A stretch of 64,000 bases of DNA. Source: Hemerocallis citrina. Lineage: Eukaryota > Streptophyta > Magnoliopsida > Asparagales > Asphodelaceae. The notes beneath the pieces were generated by a model. It did not search any database. It was not told the DNA's origin and worked only from the letters and a program-made list of their open reading frames with translations. The position numbers and the translations under genes were made by a program. Shown piece by piece: positions 1-11,340 of the stretch (position 1 is the first letter of the stretch; the number at the start of each line of letters is the position of its first letter). Location of the stretch: NCBI GenBank assembly GCA_017893485.1, contig CM030364.1, positions 202,585,292 through 202,649,291 on the forward strand. The letters run 5' to 3'.

Positions 1-1140
1 AAGTGATAGAGAAGCTCAATTCTTATTAGACTTTCATTGTTCTTTTTTTTCAAATAAAACTCATTGGCACCAAGCGTCTAAGATTGACCTAAAAAACATA
101 GTGGGTTTATAAGATTTAAATTTTAAAGGAATTTTAAGGAATTTTTAACGAATTTAAAAGAAATTTTTAAAGAATTTTAAAGGAATTATTAAGGAATTTT
201 TAAGGCATGGGGTTAAAAAAGTCATTTCACCCCCTAACTATTAAAAAAACTAATAGAAGTGAACGGTAGAATAATACGAATATTTAAAGAAAAATAGATA
301 TTGAACGAGAGAAACTATCTTCAATGTTAACTGAAACCAATAGATATATGTACTGTTGGTTTAGTTATATGTCCCGTCAGTAGGAAGACGACGAAGCACA
401 TCCATCACCCAATCATGTAAAGGCCGAACATAGTTGTGGTAGTGGGAAGGCCGAAAGTATTCCCAGCGACAGACCCTCTGATGATCAAGTCAGTAACCAG
501 AAGTCCAAGCAGGGTTTAATTACTGATATTGTCATTAACTCTTAAAAATGGAAAGGAAGAAGTATTTATAGACCGTGGAGGATGAGATTAATAAGAAAGA
601 ATATGTGATTGAGAAATCTGTTGTTCAATCCGTGATTTGGGGGGGATGGGCTCACAGCTGTGGTTTGCGGGAAATCCCCATTTGTTAGGCTGTAAGAGAG
701 CTCTGATTGCTGACTGGAGTTAGTTGATGCCAACATAAAATTACTGTACTGCCCTGTCATGCATCAAAGGAAGGCCATATATCAAAAAATTCAGAAGATT
801 GAAGCACTTGTCACCCTTGACATAGATAACGATGACTTCCTTGAAGAACATGTGGAGGAACAAGAGAACACAAACTTGACATCTGCAAATCTTTTTGATT
901 ATCAGTAGTTTAGTTTTATTTATTTAGCATTGCACTACTTGACATTTAGACTTTATGGCTTATGTTGGTATTTTTGAAACTATATTTTGACATTTATGAT
1001 TTTGCAACAATATTTCTTTAGAATTTATTGATCAACAATTTTTATTTTTTCTTATTGATTAAATATTGCATGTTTCGATACTTTACGGTATTACTTGATT
1101 CTTCAACTAGAACTCATTTTTTAGTCTATTGATCCAAATC
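1..1140. other. Unassigned AT-rich region left of the copia element
   Basis: No confident gene was seen here. A plus-strand stretch around 760-908 reads as an acidic peptide ending in NLFDYQ and a stop, preceded by a disrupted frame. It could be the tail of a decayed transposase or gene, but I recognise no family. Homology to a copia integrase region becomes visible only from about 1141 onward, so an old junction probably lies near there. Confidence 0.4.
118..206. repeat. Degenerate AAGGAATTTTTAA tandem repeat
   Basis: About seven imperfect copies of a 12-14 base unit resembling AAGGAATTTTTAA follow one another. It is low-complexity DNA with no coding sense. Confidence 0.6.
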
Positions 1141-2165
1141 ATCCATTTCCCTGAATAAGCTATCAAATCAATATGACAAGACAATGCAGCTGAATTTACC
1201 TCATAGACCTTCAATGATTTTGTAAATCCTTAGGAATAGAGGCTGAGCATTCTTTTTCGATGAGACAATATTCCCACCGTTAGGAGGAGATTAAGGGGAA
1301 GATAAATGCTTTGTTCCAGAAGAACATCCTGAATTATTGTGACATACTCACACTCTACCTCATCTCGACCCTAGAACCCCTCAATGTGAACAAGAAATTA
1401 GGAAAATTATTCACTTGCAGCCTATTGCAAATGAATTACCCGTCACATTCAATGATGCTGCAAAAGTAACTCGATCACATATACTAACTATGAATGTACC
1501 TGCCAAAATAGAAATACCAAAAGAACAAAAAATAAGCAAATAAACCAGTTGCACATCAAAAACATGGAAGATGTAATGGTTCTAAAGATTCAACTCCCCG
1601 AAAGAGGAGATTGAATAACATATCACACCCTAATGTTCCTGAAGTAGAATCTCCTGTAAAGAGAGTTTATGATGGTCTGGAAGATGTCTTGAACCAAAGA
1701 TTCAATTTCTCCAAAACAAAGCACATCGCTTTGATAGAGAATATTCCTCAGATCTCAGAAGATAATGAGAAAGAGGTACCGGTACCCAACAATAATGAGA
1801 AATCTGTGTTTTACACATACTCGGGAGAAACTTGGAATAAAAAAGAATTTGCCATGTATGACATTTCTTCATATGCAGAAGCAGATGAGATTAAAAAGAG
1901 TGATGAAAATGAGAATAACACTGAACCACGAATAATCCTTGAATGTCAAAAGAGACAAGATTAGACAAAATGGAAGGATGTGATTCAAGCGGAACTAGAT
2001 TCCCTCGCAAAACGTGGAGCATTTGGTCGTATAGTACAAACTCCCAAAAGGAATAAATCTTATAGGTAATAAATGGGTGTTTGTACAAAAAAACAAATGA
2101 AAAGAATGAGATCCAACGATATAAAGCACGGTTAGTTGCTCAATGATTCTGACAAAGACCAAAAA
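1141..2165 (+). pseudogene. Ty1/copia polyprotein, integrase C-terminal part and start of reverse transcriptase (degenerate)
   Basis: Broken plus-strand frames read as the plant copia polyprotein. They run from an integrase tail (FDETIFPPLGGD, then HLDPRTPQCE around 1365-1395) through the linker (FNDAAKVTRSHI) to a longer open stretch (1611-1964) with IPQISEDNEK and ILECQKRQD. The start of the reverse transcriptase follows: WKDVIQAELDSLAKRGAF, and RYKARLVAQ at about 2119-2145. The gag, protease and most of the integrase core are not recognisable upstream. Stops and frameshifts are frequent, so this is a pseudogene. The sequence stops after the codons for QRPK at 2165, where the Helitron begins, and the reading resumes at 9676. 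Confidence 0.85.
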
Positions 2166-2319
2166 TTATATTATACTATATATTATACAAATAGGCCTAC
2201 CCTCTCTCTTCTTTTTAAATTTTGAAATGGAGAAAGAAGATCCAAAGTATGATCTAATACGTGCTAACCCGTGTACTCAATTTACAGAAAATAAAAAGAA
2301 GATCAAACAAAAATCCCTC

Positions 2320-2965
2320 ATCTTCTATCTTCTAATCCCATTTTCAAAATTCCTCATCTTCTCATCCGTTCCAGACACCTTCTCCGACCACACTGCCGCA
2401 GCCATCGCCGCTGCCTCTCACCTTCCACGCGCCCATCCTCACCTCTGACAACTCTGCCTCCCACCAATGTCCAACCCGCTCATCCACTATCTGATGCCGT
2501 TTCTGACGCACCTCGCCGCTGCCCTTCCTTTCCTAACGCCGCCTCCGACGCACACCGCACCCCGCCGTCTCTCATCTTTTGAAATTTTATTACCTCTTCA
2601 AAGCTCAAGCCACATGGAAATGAAGTGGGTTCTGGTTGACCAAGATGGGTTGGAAGAAAAAGCAAATACTATTTTTTTATAAGTCACTCTATTCTTATAA
2701 AACAAATTATAAGTCAATTTGTTCTTCAAGCCATCTTTTGCCCTTAGGTTTCTTCTCCTCTCCCTCCCTTTTTAATTTTGATTTTCTATTTGTGGGACTT
2801 TTTTAGTAATTAAGTTTGATATTTTGGGGTTCTGTGGAATTTTGTGCAGAGTGCTCAGATCCTGACTACGCTTCCGCGGGGTGTAAGGTGGCTGTTAACA
2901 ACACACATGCAGTGCCTTCCTTCCTTGAAAGACTTAATGGTGCATGATTTCTTTCTTAATAATTT
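2320..2965 (+). pseudogene. Captured gene fragment inside the Helitron (5'-UTR-like plus exon candidate)
   Basis: A CT-rich, GC-elevated stretch (2330-2580) resembles a plant 5' leader. It is followed by intron-like T-rich DNA and an acceptor-like tttgtgcag at about 2841-2849. The next 90 or so bases, to a GTGCAT at about 2939, keep one frame open (SDPDYASAGCKVAVNN, then THAVPSFLERLNG). I do not recognise the product. Composition shifts sharply against the AT-rich flanks, which fits gene-fragment capture by the Helitron. It may not be expressed. Confidence 0.35.
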
Positions 2966-3175
2966 TTTTATGATGGAATAGTATAGAATCTTTACTACAG
3001 TCATCTAGATTATGAATTGTGGTCATTCATATAATTAAAAGGTCATCAAAAGTTACATTGGACACTTGATAAAAATGAAATGAAATGAAATGATTTTGTT
3101 TCCATAGCTGATCACTTTAAATGGGAGGTTAAAATTGTTTGTATTGTTATGGTTAGATGAGGACGTGTTCGACTT

Positions 3176-3290
3176 GTTCTTCAACTGTTGCTTAAGTCAA
3201 TTTTTTCCTGCAATAAGCCGAGTTTGAACCCCGGCCTCTTGCTCACTAGCTTACCACTATACGACTGACATTATAACTATATATGATTGA
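3176..3290 (-). repeat. tRNA-derived SINE-like fragment
   Basis: On the minus strand the order is an A-box-like TAGTGGTAAGCTAGTGAGC, then GAGCAAGAGG, then a B-box-like GGGTTCAAACTCGG. This is the layout of the RNA polymerase III promoter in tRNA-derived SINEs. It shares the GTGAGCAAGAG core with the better-defined unit at 8057-8236. No target duplication was found. It is not a functional tRNA because no cloverleaf can be drawn. Confidence 0.4.
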
Positions 3291-3429
3291 CAGGTCTACA
3301 TCTTCTCTCATTCCTTTATTTTGAAATAGATGAAGGAAAACAAAAGTAGAATTCACGTCTAAATTTACACGTTCAATACGCAACGTTTTCAAAAAAAAAT
3401 TAAATAAATAAAATAAAACTCCAAACATC

Positions 3430-4060
3430 TAATCAGTCACGATCTCAATTTTTCCCACTTCCGAAACCCTCCCCAACCCTCCACCTGCTCCGACCGGCGC
3501 TGCCCTCCTCGACCCTCGCTCCCTCCGATGCTGCCCTCCCCGATCTTCCCCACGGTCGGCAGTGGCGCTGCCCTCCCAGACTACCCTTTATCCCCACCGC
3601 ATAAACCCTGATGGATTCAAAGGTGAGATCAAATCATCCCTTATCATCGCCTTCCTTTATGCTTTAATTTTCGGTTCAGATTGCTGTTCTGCTTGCTGTA
3701 ATCTTTGATCCAAATTTTGTTGTTAGTTTTACATGTTTAGATCTTTGTGGATGAAATTTCTGTTCACATATGTATACTTGCTTTTGGTATTGTTATCATA
3801 TAGCTCCATCTTATTTGCAAGGACACAAGATACTGAATGCTATATCAGTAATGAGGTTTGATCTCAAAGTTTTAGTTTCTGTGGATATTAGGGTTCTTTA
3901 ATGTCTAGGTCTTTTATATACATTGTTCTATATATTCCTATGTTTGTTGACCTGAAGGGGTTCTTTAATGTCTAGGTCCAGAGGAATACATACCGAGATC
4001 TTCCAAACTATCCAATGCTATTGATATATCAACAACAACATGCTGGAGTTTGTAAAATCT
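3430..4060 (+). pseudogene. Second captured gene fragment in the Helitron (leader, ATG exon and intron-like DNA)
   Basis: A C-rich leader (3455-3605) ends in ATGGATTCAAAG followed by GTGAGATC at about 3622-3629, a good plant donor site. About 180 bases of T-rich intron-like DNA follow. An acceptor-like tatag near 3802 precedes a short exon-like stretch (CTCCATCTTATTTGC...) with a GTTTGA donor-like end near 3856. Spliced directly, the frame meets a stop after about 14 codons, so it is decayed or mis-modelled. I do not recognise the gene. The solo LTR at 4160 lies just downstream. Confidence 0.35.
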
Positions 4061-4154
4061 GATGTGGACCTTCAATGCCTTCCTCTACATAAGTATCTCT
4101 ATCGACACATATTCTTTGTTTATTTTTGTTTATGAAAATAAATATTAGGGGTGT

Positions 4155-4159
4155 ATAAA
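4155..4159. repeat. Target-site duplication ATAAA (left), solo LTR
   Basis: ATAAA directly precedes the LTR start. The same five bases occur at 7195-7199 directly after its end. Confidence 0.85.
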
Positions 4160-7100
4160 TGTCACGCCCCGCTTTCCAAATTACGGAATACAAGTACGTA
4201 ACGTAGGCCCAGCGAATGATGTAAACACCATCCATAAGCTGTACCAGACTAACTCAACAATATGCAATAACAACACAACCACGCAAGAAGATATAATAAC
4301 GTGAATCAAGATAACTTCAATAATAAATGAAATAATCCAACAATAATAATATCCAACACAAAAATCCAACATCTAGAAAAAAAACTCTGGGAACATAAGC
4401 CCCAAACAAAGTACAAAGTCATATCAATGTTCAGAGAAACAATCTAGCAATCAAATAAATTAAGCAGCACAATCTTGTACTCCATCTCTAGAATCATTGC
4501 CCACCAATTCCTGCTGGTAGAGATCCTTCGGTACCTGTAAATACTTGATCCAAAAAGAAAGAAAAGAGTGTTCTTAGAGCAAGTTTTGGACAGCAAGTAG
4601 AGAAAAACAGAGGATAAAGGAAGCATGTATATCAAAGAAAAAGGGATAGGAACAAAGTCAAAGAACAAAGCAAAGAGTAGGCAATAATATTAAAGGTTTA
4701 AAACTAATCACACATGTAATGAGTGATATCAAGTCAAGTTCTATACAGGATCAAGCATGCAGGTTATTAATCATTTTATTAATCTATCTAGTACACGTAC
4801 TACTGCGTCTCATTCCACAGGTTCGGCGCAAGCACACAGTGAACGTTTTAGACTGAAGGTGAATTCACGGATCGTGTACTCGGATAACAAGATATCGTGA
4901 TAACAAGATAAATATTTCCATGTCAAGATTTCTCCTTCTTCCATGTCAAGTGTTCAAGTGAACAAGAAGACCTTACCGAATACATTTTCCGATCATTCAC
5001 TACCAAGTCTACCCATAATACCCCAGCTTTTTATCATTTTATTTCATCCTAGGTGAGCATGAAAAAAGGTGTCAATGTTGTATGATACTAAGTGTGACTA
5101 ATTCTACTCGTTACAGACAAATCATGAAGCGAACACATTAAATAATACAATTCACACAATCAAGACAGCATGATGTTGCTATACTAAAACATGGATTACT
5201 GCTACTACATAAAAGAAAATTTGAATCCGTCAGAAGTTCTAGAATCTAGACTTCTACACGGTTCCAGCAAATATATGTATGACATATAAAAACTACAGAA
5301 ACTAGGATGAAACTCCTATTCTTTTCAAGTTTTATGTTCAGGCAACATGATATAAATTGTGTTCACCTATTTGTTTCAGGCCAGAAAACTCATCAAATAA
5401 ATCTATAAAAATTCTTGGGCTTTCCTACACATGTCTAGGTTCAACTAGATTTATTTCAGATTTTTATTTTACTGTTAATATGGCCAAATAAATTATATAA
5501 CAGCAAGATACATATGCATTTGTGAATCAGAAAATTCTGACACAGTTGTACTAAAATGATGATATCTAACAGATTACACATCGGAATTCAGATCCACAAA
5601 AGGGGTAGTAAACTAGACATTTGAGGATAAATTTTATGTTCAGAAAGTTATTTCAAAATATGACAGCAAGATGGTCGAAAATCTGATTAAAAAAGAAACA
5701 ACTAGCAGTTCAGAATTTATCTTGACATGAATAGGAAATAATTAATTCATACAACCATACATTTAATGCAAATTAATAATCAAAGTGTTCTTAGGTGTTT
5801 AACATGCATAATTTCAGTTCTAAGATGTAATTTCACAGGCATGGTAATCAATTCATCAATCAAATCAATCTAACATGTATACAATTCATCAACGATCTAC
5901 AACATGGATCTAGTTATTTTCAGGTAATTGTGCATATGCATGAAACAATAAGGACTAGGTTTTAGATCAAAGCGAGCGGCACGATGTTAAGAGTATGTCG
6001 GGTTAGCTTGTGTAAACCCTCAATAAACTTAACGGAATTGTCAAATATAGCATGATAAGAAAAAGGACGAGATCTACTTGCAGAGATCAAAGGAATCTTG
6101 AATAAAATAAAATACTAGTTCAAGAAGAGACTTGCCTGTTATTTAGTAGAATCGAATAAATAGAATAACGGGATAAGGATCCCGGGCGACAAACCAAAAC
6201 ACGGCGAGCTACGCAAAAAATTTGAAACAGCAAAACACCGCAATAACCAACTCCACACCGAATCCAAGTAGAACAGCAAACGGCGACTTCGGATCTGCTA
6301 CACCCAGAACACCAAACAGCGATATCCACCACTCTGACTTCTTCTTCCCTACTTCGATAGAGAGAAAGAAGAAGAGAGCGAAAGAAACTTTGGCGATGTC
6401 TGGCGGCGGTGCAGTCGTGAAGCGACGGTAGTGGCGACCATGGCAAGGGCAGCAATGGCGGACGACGGTGGCACTGCGATCGGGAAGCGACGCAACGACC
6501 AGGCTTCGACTGCAAGGCGACTCTGTTTCTCAAAGAAAACAACAACAGGGGGGTGTTCGGGCTTGGACAACGATGACGACAACGAGGATGAGGGGTTCTT
6601 CGTTGGTTGCGAGGGTGCACAGAGGACGAAGACGAGACAGCGATCAGTATACGGGCTCTGCAGCAATGGTTTCAAGCAGAGGAGTTCGAGACGGTGGGTT
6701 GATGGTGAGGACGGGGTGATCGGAGGATGGTGACGAGGATGGAGGTCGAAGGTGGACGGAGTAGAGGACGGGGAAGCGACGAGGAGTGTATGGGTTTGGG
6801 CGGTTGGGTGAAGGTGAAATAGAGAGAGAGAGAGATGGGATCGGGGAGAGAGAAAACGGCAGAGAGAGGGGGAATAATTAATTAGGGTTTAATATGGGGG
6901 TATTTATAGGAGATTAGTAAATTTGGTTTTGGGTATCGGTTTTGGCTCCAAAAAGAGATGAACAAGCATAAAACAATGAGATGAACATAAAGCGGAACAA
7001 ATCAAACTCAAAATAGGAAGAGCGAAATTTTGTGATGAACAAAGAATAGAAAAATCCCACCAAAAGAGCCCAGAACGATCAAGAGAAAATAAAGAACCCA

Positions 7101-7194
7101 AGAAAAGTAAAGATATAATATTATAAAAGAATTCGGATATAATAATCAAGGAAAGAAATAAAAAAATACAATAAAATCCAAAATATGGGTTACA
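4160..7194 (-). mobile_element. Solo LTR (about 3.0 kb) of the TGTCACGCCCCGC gypsy-like family
   Basis: The unit begins TGTCACGCCCCGCTTTCC, ends ATATGGGTTACA, and is bounded by an exact ATAAA duplication (4155-4159 and 7195-7199). The termini are TG...CA. Its left terminus and internal blocks resemble the giant LTRs at 28809 and 45355 and the inverted copy ending at 59679. One shared block is an ACTTGCC...AACGGGATAAGGATCCCGGG segment around 6130-6187. No internal region is present, so it is a solo LTR left by recombination between LTRs. By analogy with the 45 kb copy, where the primer site adjoins the TGTCA end, the element sense is minus. The GC-rich part at 6250-6840 holds overlapping open frames that look spurious. 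Confidence 0.85.
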
Positions 7195-8056
7195 ATAAAT
7201 TAGATTGCTGTTTACATATTTTTCTTAGCAAACCTTTACATTTATTGAAATTTAAGGAGTATACCTTACATTGTGATCATCAACATGGCTAATTGCAGGG
7301 AAAACATATGCAGTTTAGAGACGGAGTGATAGGGAATTTAAATCGAACCCTTAGTACTATTGTACTCAACTCTGCAATAGTTGAAGGTAGCTTTTTTCTT
7401 CCAGTAAATAGTACGAATATCTAACTCCTTCTATTAAATAAGTGAATATCTGATCACTGTTTGAATGAATATAAAGTATAATGTGAATATCTGTGACTAG
7501 GAAAAAATAAAATAAAGATTATCCTTCATTTATTTGATAATTTTTACACTTGATGGAAAAATGGATGACGGTAGAAAGAAACAGAGGTTTTTTGAAAAAA
7601 AAAAAATGAAAATTTTCAGTAGTTAGAGACGTACTTGGTAGCAACTTAAACCAAAAGATCAGTAAACTACTAAAATCTGAAACAATTTTCGCTCATCATA
7701 GTTTTTTTTTAAGAAAAAAAAAACCAAAGTGATTATAAACTATGTGATAAATGGTAAGACACTTATCCGGAGAAAGCAACACTTTGGGTGCTAAGAATGA
7801 TGTCTCCATCATGGAAATACTAGGGTTTTGTCAACATGTACAATTTGAAGGTGTTATGTGTCCATAGATTGTATCATATCCAATATCTTAGGTACATTAA
7901 TAATTTGCTTGACTTGAAATGGACATTTCTGCATTCACATCTCAACATTCTTCAAATCTATTTGGCGACACTAATAAATTTTACATACTAACATAATTGA
8001 GAAACTTAAGCATACCTTAACACACGGTATGCTTTCCAGTACAAGGCTATTTACAA
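7195..8056. other. Helitron interior without recognisable genes
   Basis: This is AT-rich DNA with short homopolymer runs (for example at 7590-7610 and 7700-7725). I see no open frame, splice structure or repeat worth naming. The TSD copy ATAAA occupies its first five bases. Confidence 0.5.
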
Positions 8057-8236
8057 ATGTCATTGTGGTCCACTAATAACTCTCTTCACTGGTGAGCAAG
8101 AGTTTAGGATTTCGAATCCCGCTTACACAAAAATTTACCCACGGGGTAAAGTGTGGGTGGTGTGGCTACGACCGTATTCAAAAAGAAAAATAAGAAAAAT
8201 AAGAAATATAAGAAAAATAAGAAGAAAAAAAACATA
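8057..8236 (+). mobile_element. tRNA-derived SINE with A-rich tail
   Basis: The head (8060-8130) reads GTGGTCCACTAATAACTCTC, then GGTGAGCAAGAG, then a B-box-like GGATTTCGAATCCCGC, matching a tRNA-derived pol III promoter. The body continues to about 8180 and ends in a (AAGAAAAAT)n-type A-rich tail. Near-identical 11-base flanks occur, GCTATTTACAA (8046-8056) and GCTATTTAGAA (8237-8247), matching at 10 of 11 positions and consistent with a target duplication. It is non-coding and non-autonomous, and mobilisation would have depended on LINE proteins. Confidence 0.65.
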
Positions 8237-8247
8237 GCTATTTAGAA

Positions 8248-9222
8248 TTAAATGATATTTATGACAGAAGTGTAACCTAGCTCAGTAAGAAGTTTTCCTG
8301 CCAAATTTCAAACATAAATGAGCGAAAAAGCAAGTGTATCTCGAAACACTGTTAATTTTAAAGCAAATTCTTGAAAGCTTATGTATTTTGATATAAGTTC
8401 ATTTTGCACTCAGTTTATTTTGATTAATCTTAAAGCTGTTATATCATTTATTTAATTCAGAAAGTGGATGTTTTAGTAGGAAACTATGAATGCATTATTT
8501 CTTATGTAAATTTATAAACCTTCATACATGTACCATTAGAAATAAAACACTTTGCTACCCTACATCAAATTTATCATAATTATATTATGTCCTATCTATA
8601 CTGTATTAGAGTTTTAGCCCTTGAACCCATTAAGAATGTTACTTATGGCATATCAGATAACAGAACACTCCATAATGTAAAAACCTATATACTATAGACA
8701 CAAGCACATAGGCTTACATAAATTATCTTCTATCCTACATTGTGTTAGGAGATTATTTAAGATTCATATTTTCTCCTTAAGACTATATAGGTTAATTTAT
8801 TCGCAAAAGCCTAAGTTTACAAATTTTGTTATTTGAGAACTCCTTGAAGTTTTTTTTACTCACTACATACCAGATGGACGTTACAAACTTTGAGAAATGA
8901 CCAAGTTGCCCCGTTTTACATCACAAAGAAAAAAAAATTAAAAGGAAAAAAAAGAATAAAGAAACAAAGATTCTTTGTTTTTTTTGGGACCTTCTTTAGA
9001 CTTATGTTTTTGTTGCGATTTCCGACCACTCTCACTTCACATCTTCTACATCTTACATTTTAGTATTCTTAGATAATAATCATTAGAATATGTCTAGGGT
9101 TTTATGTTGTTTCCTGGAAAATTTTAAGATTATTGCATGCACCGAAACTTGCCAAATCTCTCTAATAGTTTAAATTTGGAGAGGAGCTACAAGATTTGGG
9201 ATAAAAAAAAATGCAAAAGTTC
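8248..9222. other. Helitron interior, non-coding
   Basis: AT-rich sequence with no supported gene. A possible secondary Helitron-like 5' end (TCTATACTGTATTAG after an A, near 8594) could mean that the terminal kilobase is itself a shorter Helitron. The reading-frame evidence supports 2166 as the outer left end. Confidence 0.35.
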
Positions 9223-9432
9223 TCATTTACAGGTGATGGTGGGGGGAGGATCAGAAGATGTTGGTGATGTTGAAAAAAGTTGGTGTTGATGATTGTGGTG
9301 ATGGTGGGGAGAAAGTGTTGAAGATATAATATGGGCCATATATAATGGTGATGATTTTGAAGATGGTAGTGAAGAAAATAATGGGTGAGGCATTGGTGAG
9401 GTTGAGGAAGTGTTCATGGATGAAATTAACAA
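9223..9432 (-). pseudogene. Captured first-exon-like fragment (Ser/Pro/His-rich N-terminus)
   Basis: On the minus strand an open frame of 69 codons starts MLISSMNTSSTSPMPHPLF. It contains HHHHNHQHQ and ends PPTITCK, where the sequence reads ACCTGTAAATG, a plausible splice donor. The composition, rich in serine, proline and histidine, resembles the disordered N-terminus of a plant regulatory protein, but I recognise no family. It sits about 240 bases inside the Helitron 3' end, a place where captured exons are often found. It may instead be a GATGGTG-type low-complexity artefact. Confidence 0.35.
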
Positions 9433-9675
9433 TGGAAAATTAAGAGGAAGGTGATTTGGTTTATAGAGTAGTCTTAATAGTTGTGTAAGGGTTGCAGATC
9501 AACATGAATGTATTTTGGGTGCTAGCTAAATATCCTATATAGTTTAGGTTCAATATGTCAATTGATATGATATGTATGAATTATCATGGTTTTAAATAAA
9601 AATTTGTTGGGTTAGTTATATTATTCTCTCATTTATTTTGAAGGTCTGTGCAATGTTACACATGGGTCATACTAG

Positions 9676-11238
9676 TAGATTATGAAAAAACATATTCCTC
9701 GATCATGGAAATTTAGATATCTAATAAGTCTTGCTGAGGCTCATGGATGTGATGACAGCATACCGATATGGTAACCTAAACAGTGAGATATATATGAAAA
9801 AACCCTGAAGGATTTAAATTACTAGAAACCAAGTCTACAAATACGCACTATATTAGATTAAAACGAGCCATGTATAGACTAAAACAATCTGGAAGAATGT
9901 GGTACAATAGGCTCAGTAAATATCTGTTTAGGGAAGGATATAATAATGATCTCATATGTCTGTGCATATGCATAAAGAAATCCCTGAAGGAATTCGTTGT
10001 AGCAGCCGTCAATGTAAATGATATAAACTTGATCGTATCTCCTGAAGAGATTGAAGAAACCGCTAGCTATCCTTAGAAAGAAATTGAGATGAAAGACTTG
10101 GGCGAAACAAAGTTTGGTCTCTGCAGATCGAGCTTAATAAAATTGAAATTTTACTACGTCAAGCCAAATATGCTGAAAATCTCCTGAAGAGATTCAATAT
10201 GAGTGATTATCATCTACTCAGTATACCTATGGTGGTCAGGTCACTAGAAGTTGACCGGGATCAATATCTGCCGAAAGCAAAAAATGAAGATAATTTGGGT
10301 CCAGAAGTACCATATTTGAGTGCAATAGGTGCACTCCTTTATTTACCACAGTGCACTAGATATTGGTTTATATTATTCGTATGAATGTGCCGACCTTCTT
10401 GGATATACAGACGCATGTTATTTATATGATCCCCATAAGGGGAGATCAAAACAGATTATATTTTTCTTAATAGTGGTGTAGCTATTTCATGAAAATCAAT
10501 CAAATAAACAATTACAGTAACATCGACCAATCACTCTGAGATACTGGCACTTCATGAAGCAAGTAGAGAATGTATGATCAAGGTCTCTAGTTCAGCATAT
10601 CAGGGGGAGTTGCGAGCTCCCAGATGTCACAAACAAGCCTACAATCATTTATGAGGATAATGCAGCTTATATAAAGCAAATTCAAGAAGGCTTCATCAAA
10701 CAAGATAGGACGAAGCACAACTCACCCAAAAAAATTTCTTTTCCTTGCAAATCTCTTCACAAAATTTCTCCCAAAGTCCATATTTCAAAAGTTAGTACAC
10801 AAGATTGGCATGAAAAGATTCAGCATATAGATATATAAATGAATAGACTAATCAATTTTTTGGCTGGGATGTAATGACCAAATTTATTATTTTTGGGGGG
10901 TGATTTTTCATTTAAGTTAATGTAAGAACTAAATATAATGAATTTTAGTGGTTTTGAGGGGAAGCATCTTGAAGATGCTAATGGAGAAATCCTAAAGAAT
11001 GTCTTTGCGCATTGTACTCTTTTTTCTTCAATGAGATTTTTTTCCACTGGGTTTTCCTTCGAATGGTTTTTTAATGAGGTAATGTAAGTCGCACCCACTT
11101 AGATTCCTAAAATATCGAATTCCTGATGAAGAATTAGTTGTACTCTTTTCTTTCACTAAGAATTTTCCCAAATGTGGGTTTTTTTCCTTGGGAAAGTTTG
11201 AATGTTTTTAATGAGACAATGTACGTACGTAGGCATCC
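9676..11238 (+). pseudogene. Ty1/copia reverse transcriptase and RNase H (degenerate continuation)
   Basis: Reading resumes with IDYEKTYS directly after the Helitron. Recognisable blocks follow: KNPEGFKLLE (9805-9835), then RLKRAMYRLKQSGRMWYNRL (9860-9920), which matches the copia YGLKQSGRMWYNRL block. Next come AAVNVNDINLIV, where the catalytic YVDD is VNDI, and EMKDLGET (10087-10110). LGPEVPYLSAIGALLYL (about 10299-10347) precedes RNase H pieces around 10400-10720 (SDPHKG..., ATSTNHSEILALHEASRECM..., IYEDNAAYIKQIQEGFIKQD). Numerous stops and frameshifts show it is dead. The sequence from about 10830 to 11238 is the 3' non-coding tail typical of plant copia elements. Confidence 0.85.
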
Positions 11239-11247
11239 AAAGGGGAG
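11239..11247 (+). other. Polypurine tract of the copia element
   Basis: AAAGGGGAG immediately precedes TGTTGTCAAACC, the expected start of a copia 3' LTR. It would prime plus-strand DNA synthesis. Confidence 0.6.
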
Positions 11248-11340
11248 TGTTGTCAAACCGTGACCACCTATTAGCAACAATTCTTCAGCTACACCTTTAT
11301 CTCTGTCTTTTTGTAATAATTCCAAGTAGATGAAAATTAC
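11248..11340 (+). mobile_element. Start of the copia 3' LTR (right end not resolved)
   Basis: TGTTGTC follows the polypurine tract. No second LTR copy lies inside the window, so the right end cannot be placed. The coordinate given is nominal. Confidence 0.4.

Larger units (their letters stand above)
2166..9675 (+). mobile_element. Helitron (non-autonomous, about 7.5 kb) inserted in the copia element
   Basis: The 3' terminus has the Helitron signature. A near-perfect hairpin, TGTGCAA-TG-TTACACA (9647-9662), lies 13 bases before a terminal CTAG (9672-9675), and the host resumes with T. The left flank ends in A (2165), so the insertion lies between A and T with no target duplication, as known for Helitrons. 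Joining 2165 to 9676 restores the copia frame (...RPK-IDYEKTYS...), which fixes both ends. The 5' end reads TTATATTATAC rather than the usual TC start, probably a mutation. No Rep/helicase coding is visible. The interior contains exon-like fragments, two SINE-like units and a solo LTR that inserted later. Confidence 0.8.

Noticed and set aside
6120..6733. Overlapping open frames on both strands around 6.1-6.7 kb
   Set aside because: They lie in the GC-rich part of a solo LTR with an exact target duplication. No domain is seen, and the frames are not shared with the related LTRs.
8057..8236. tRNA gene
   Set aside because: B-box-like GGATTTCGAATCCC is present, but no cloverleaf forms; the A-rich tail and flanking duplication indicate a SINE.
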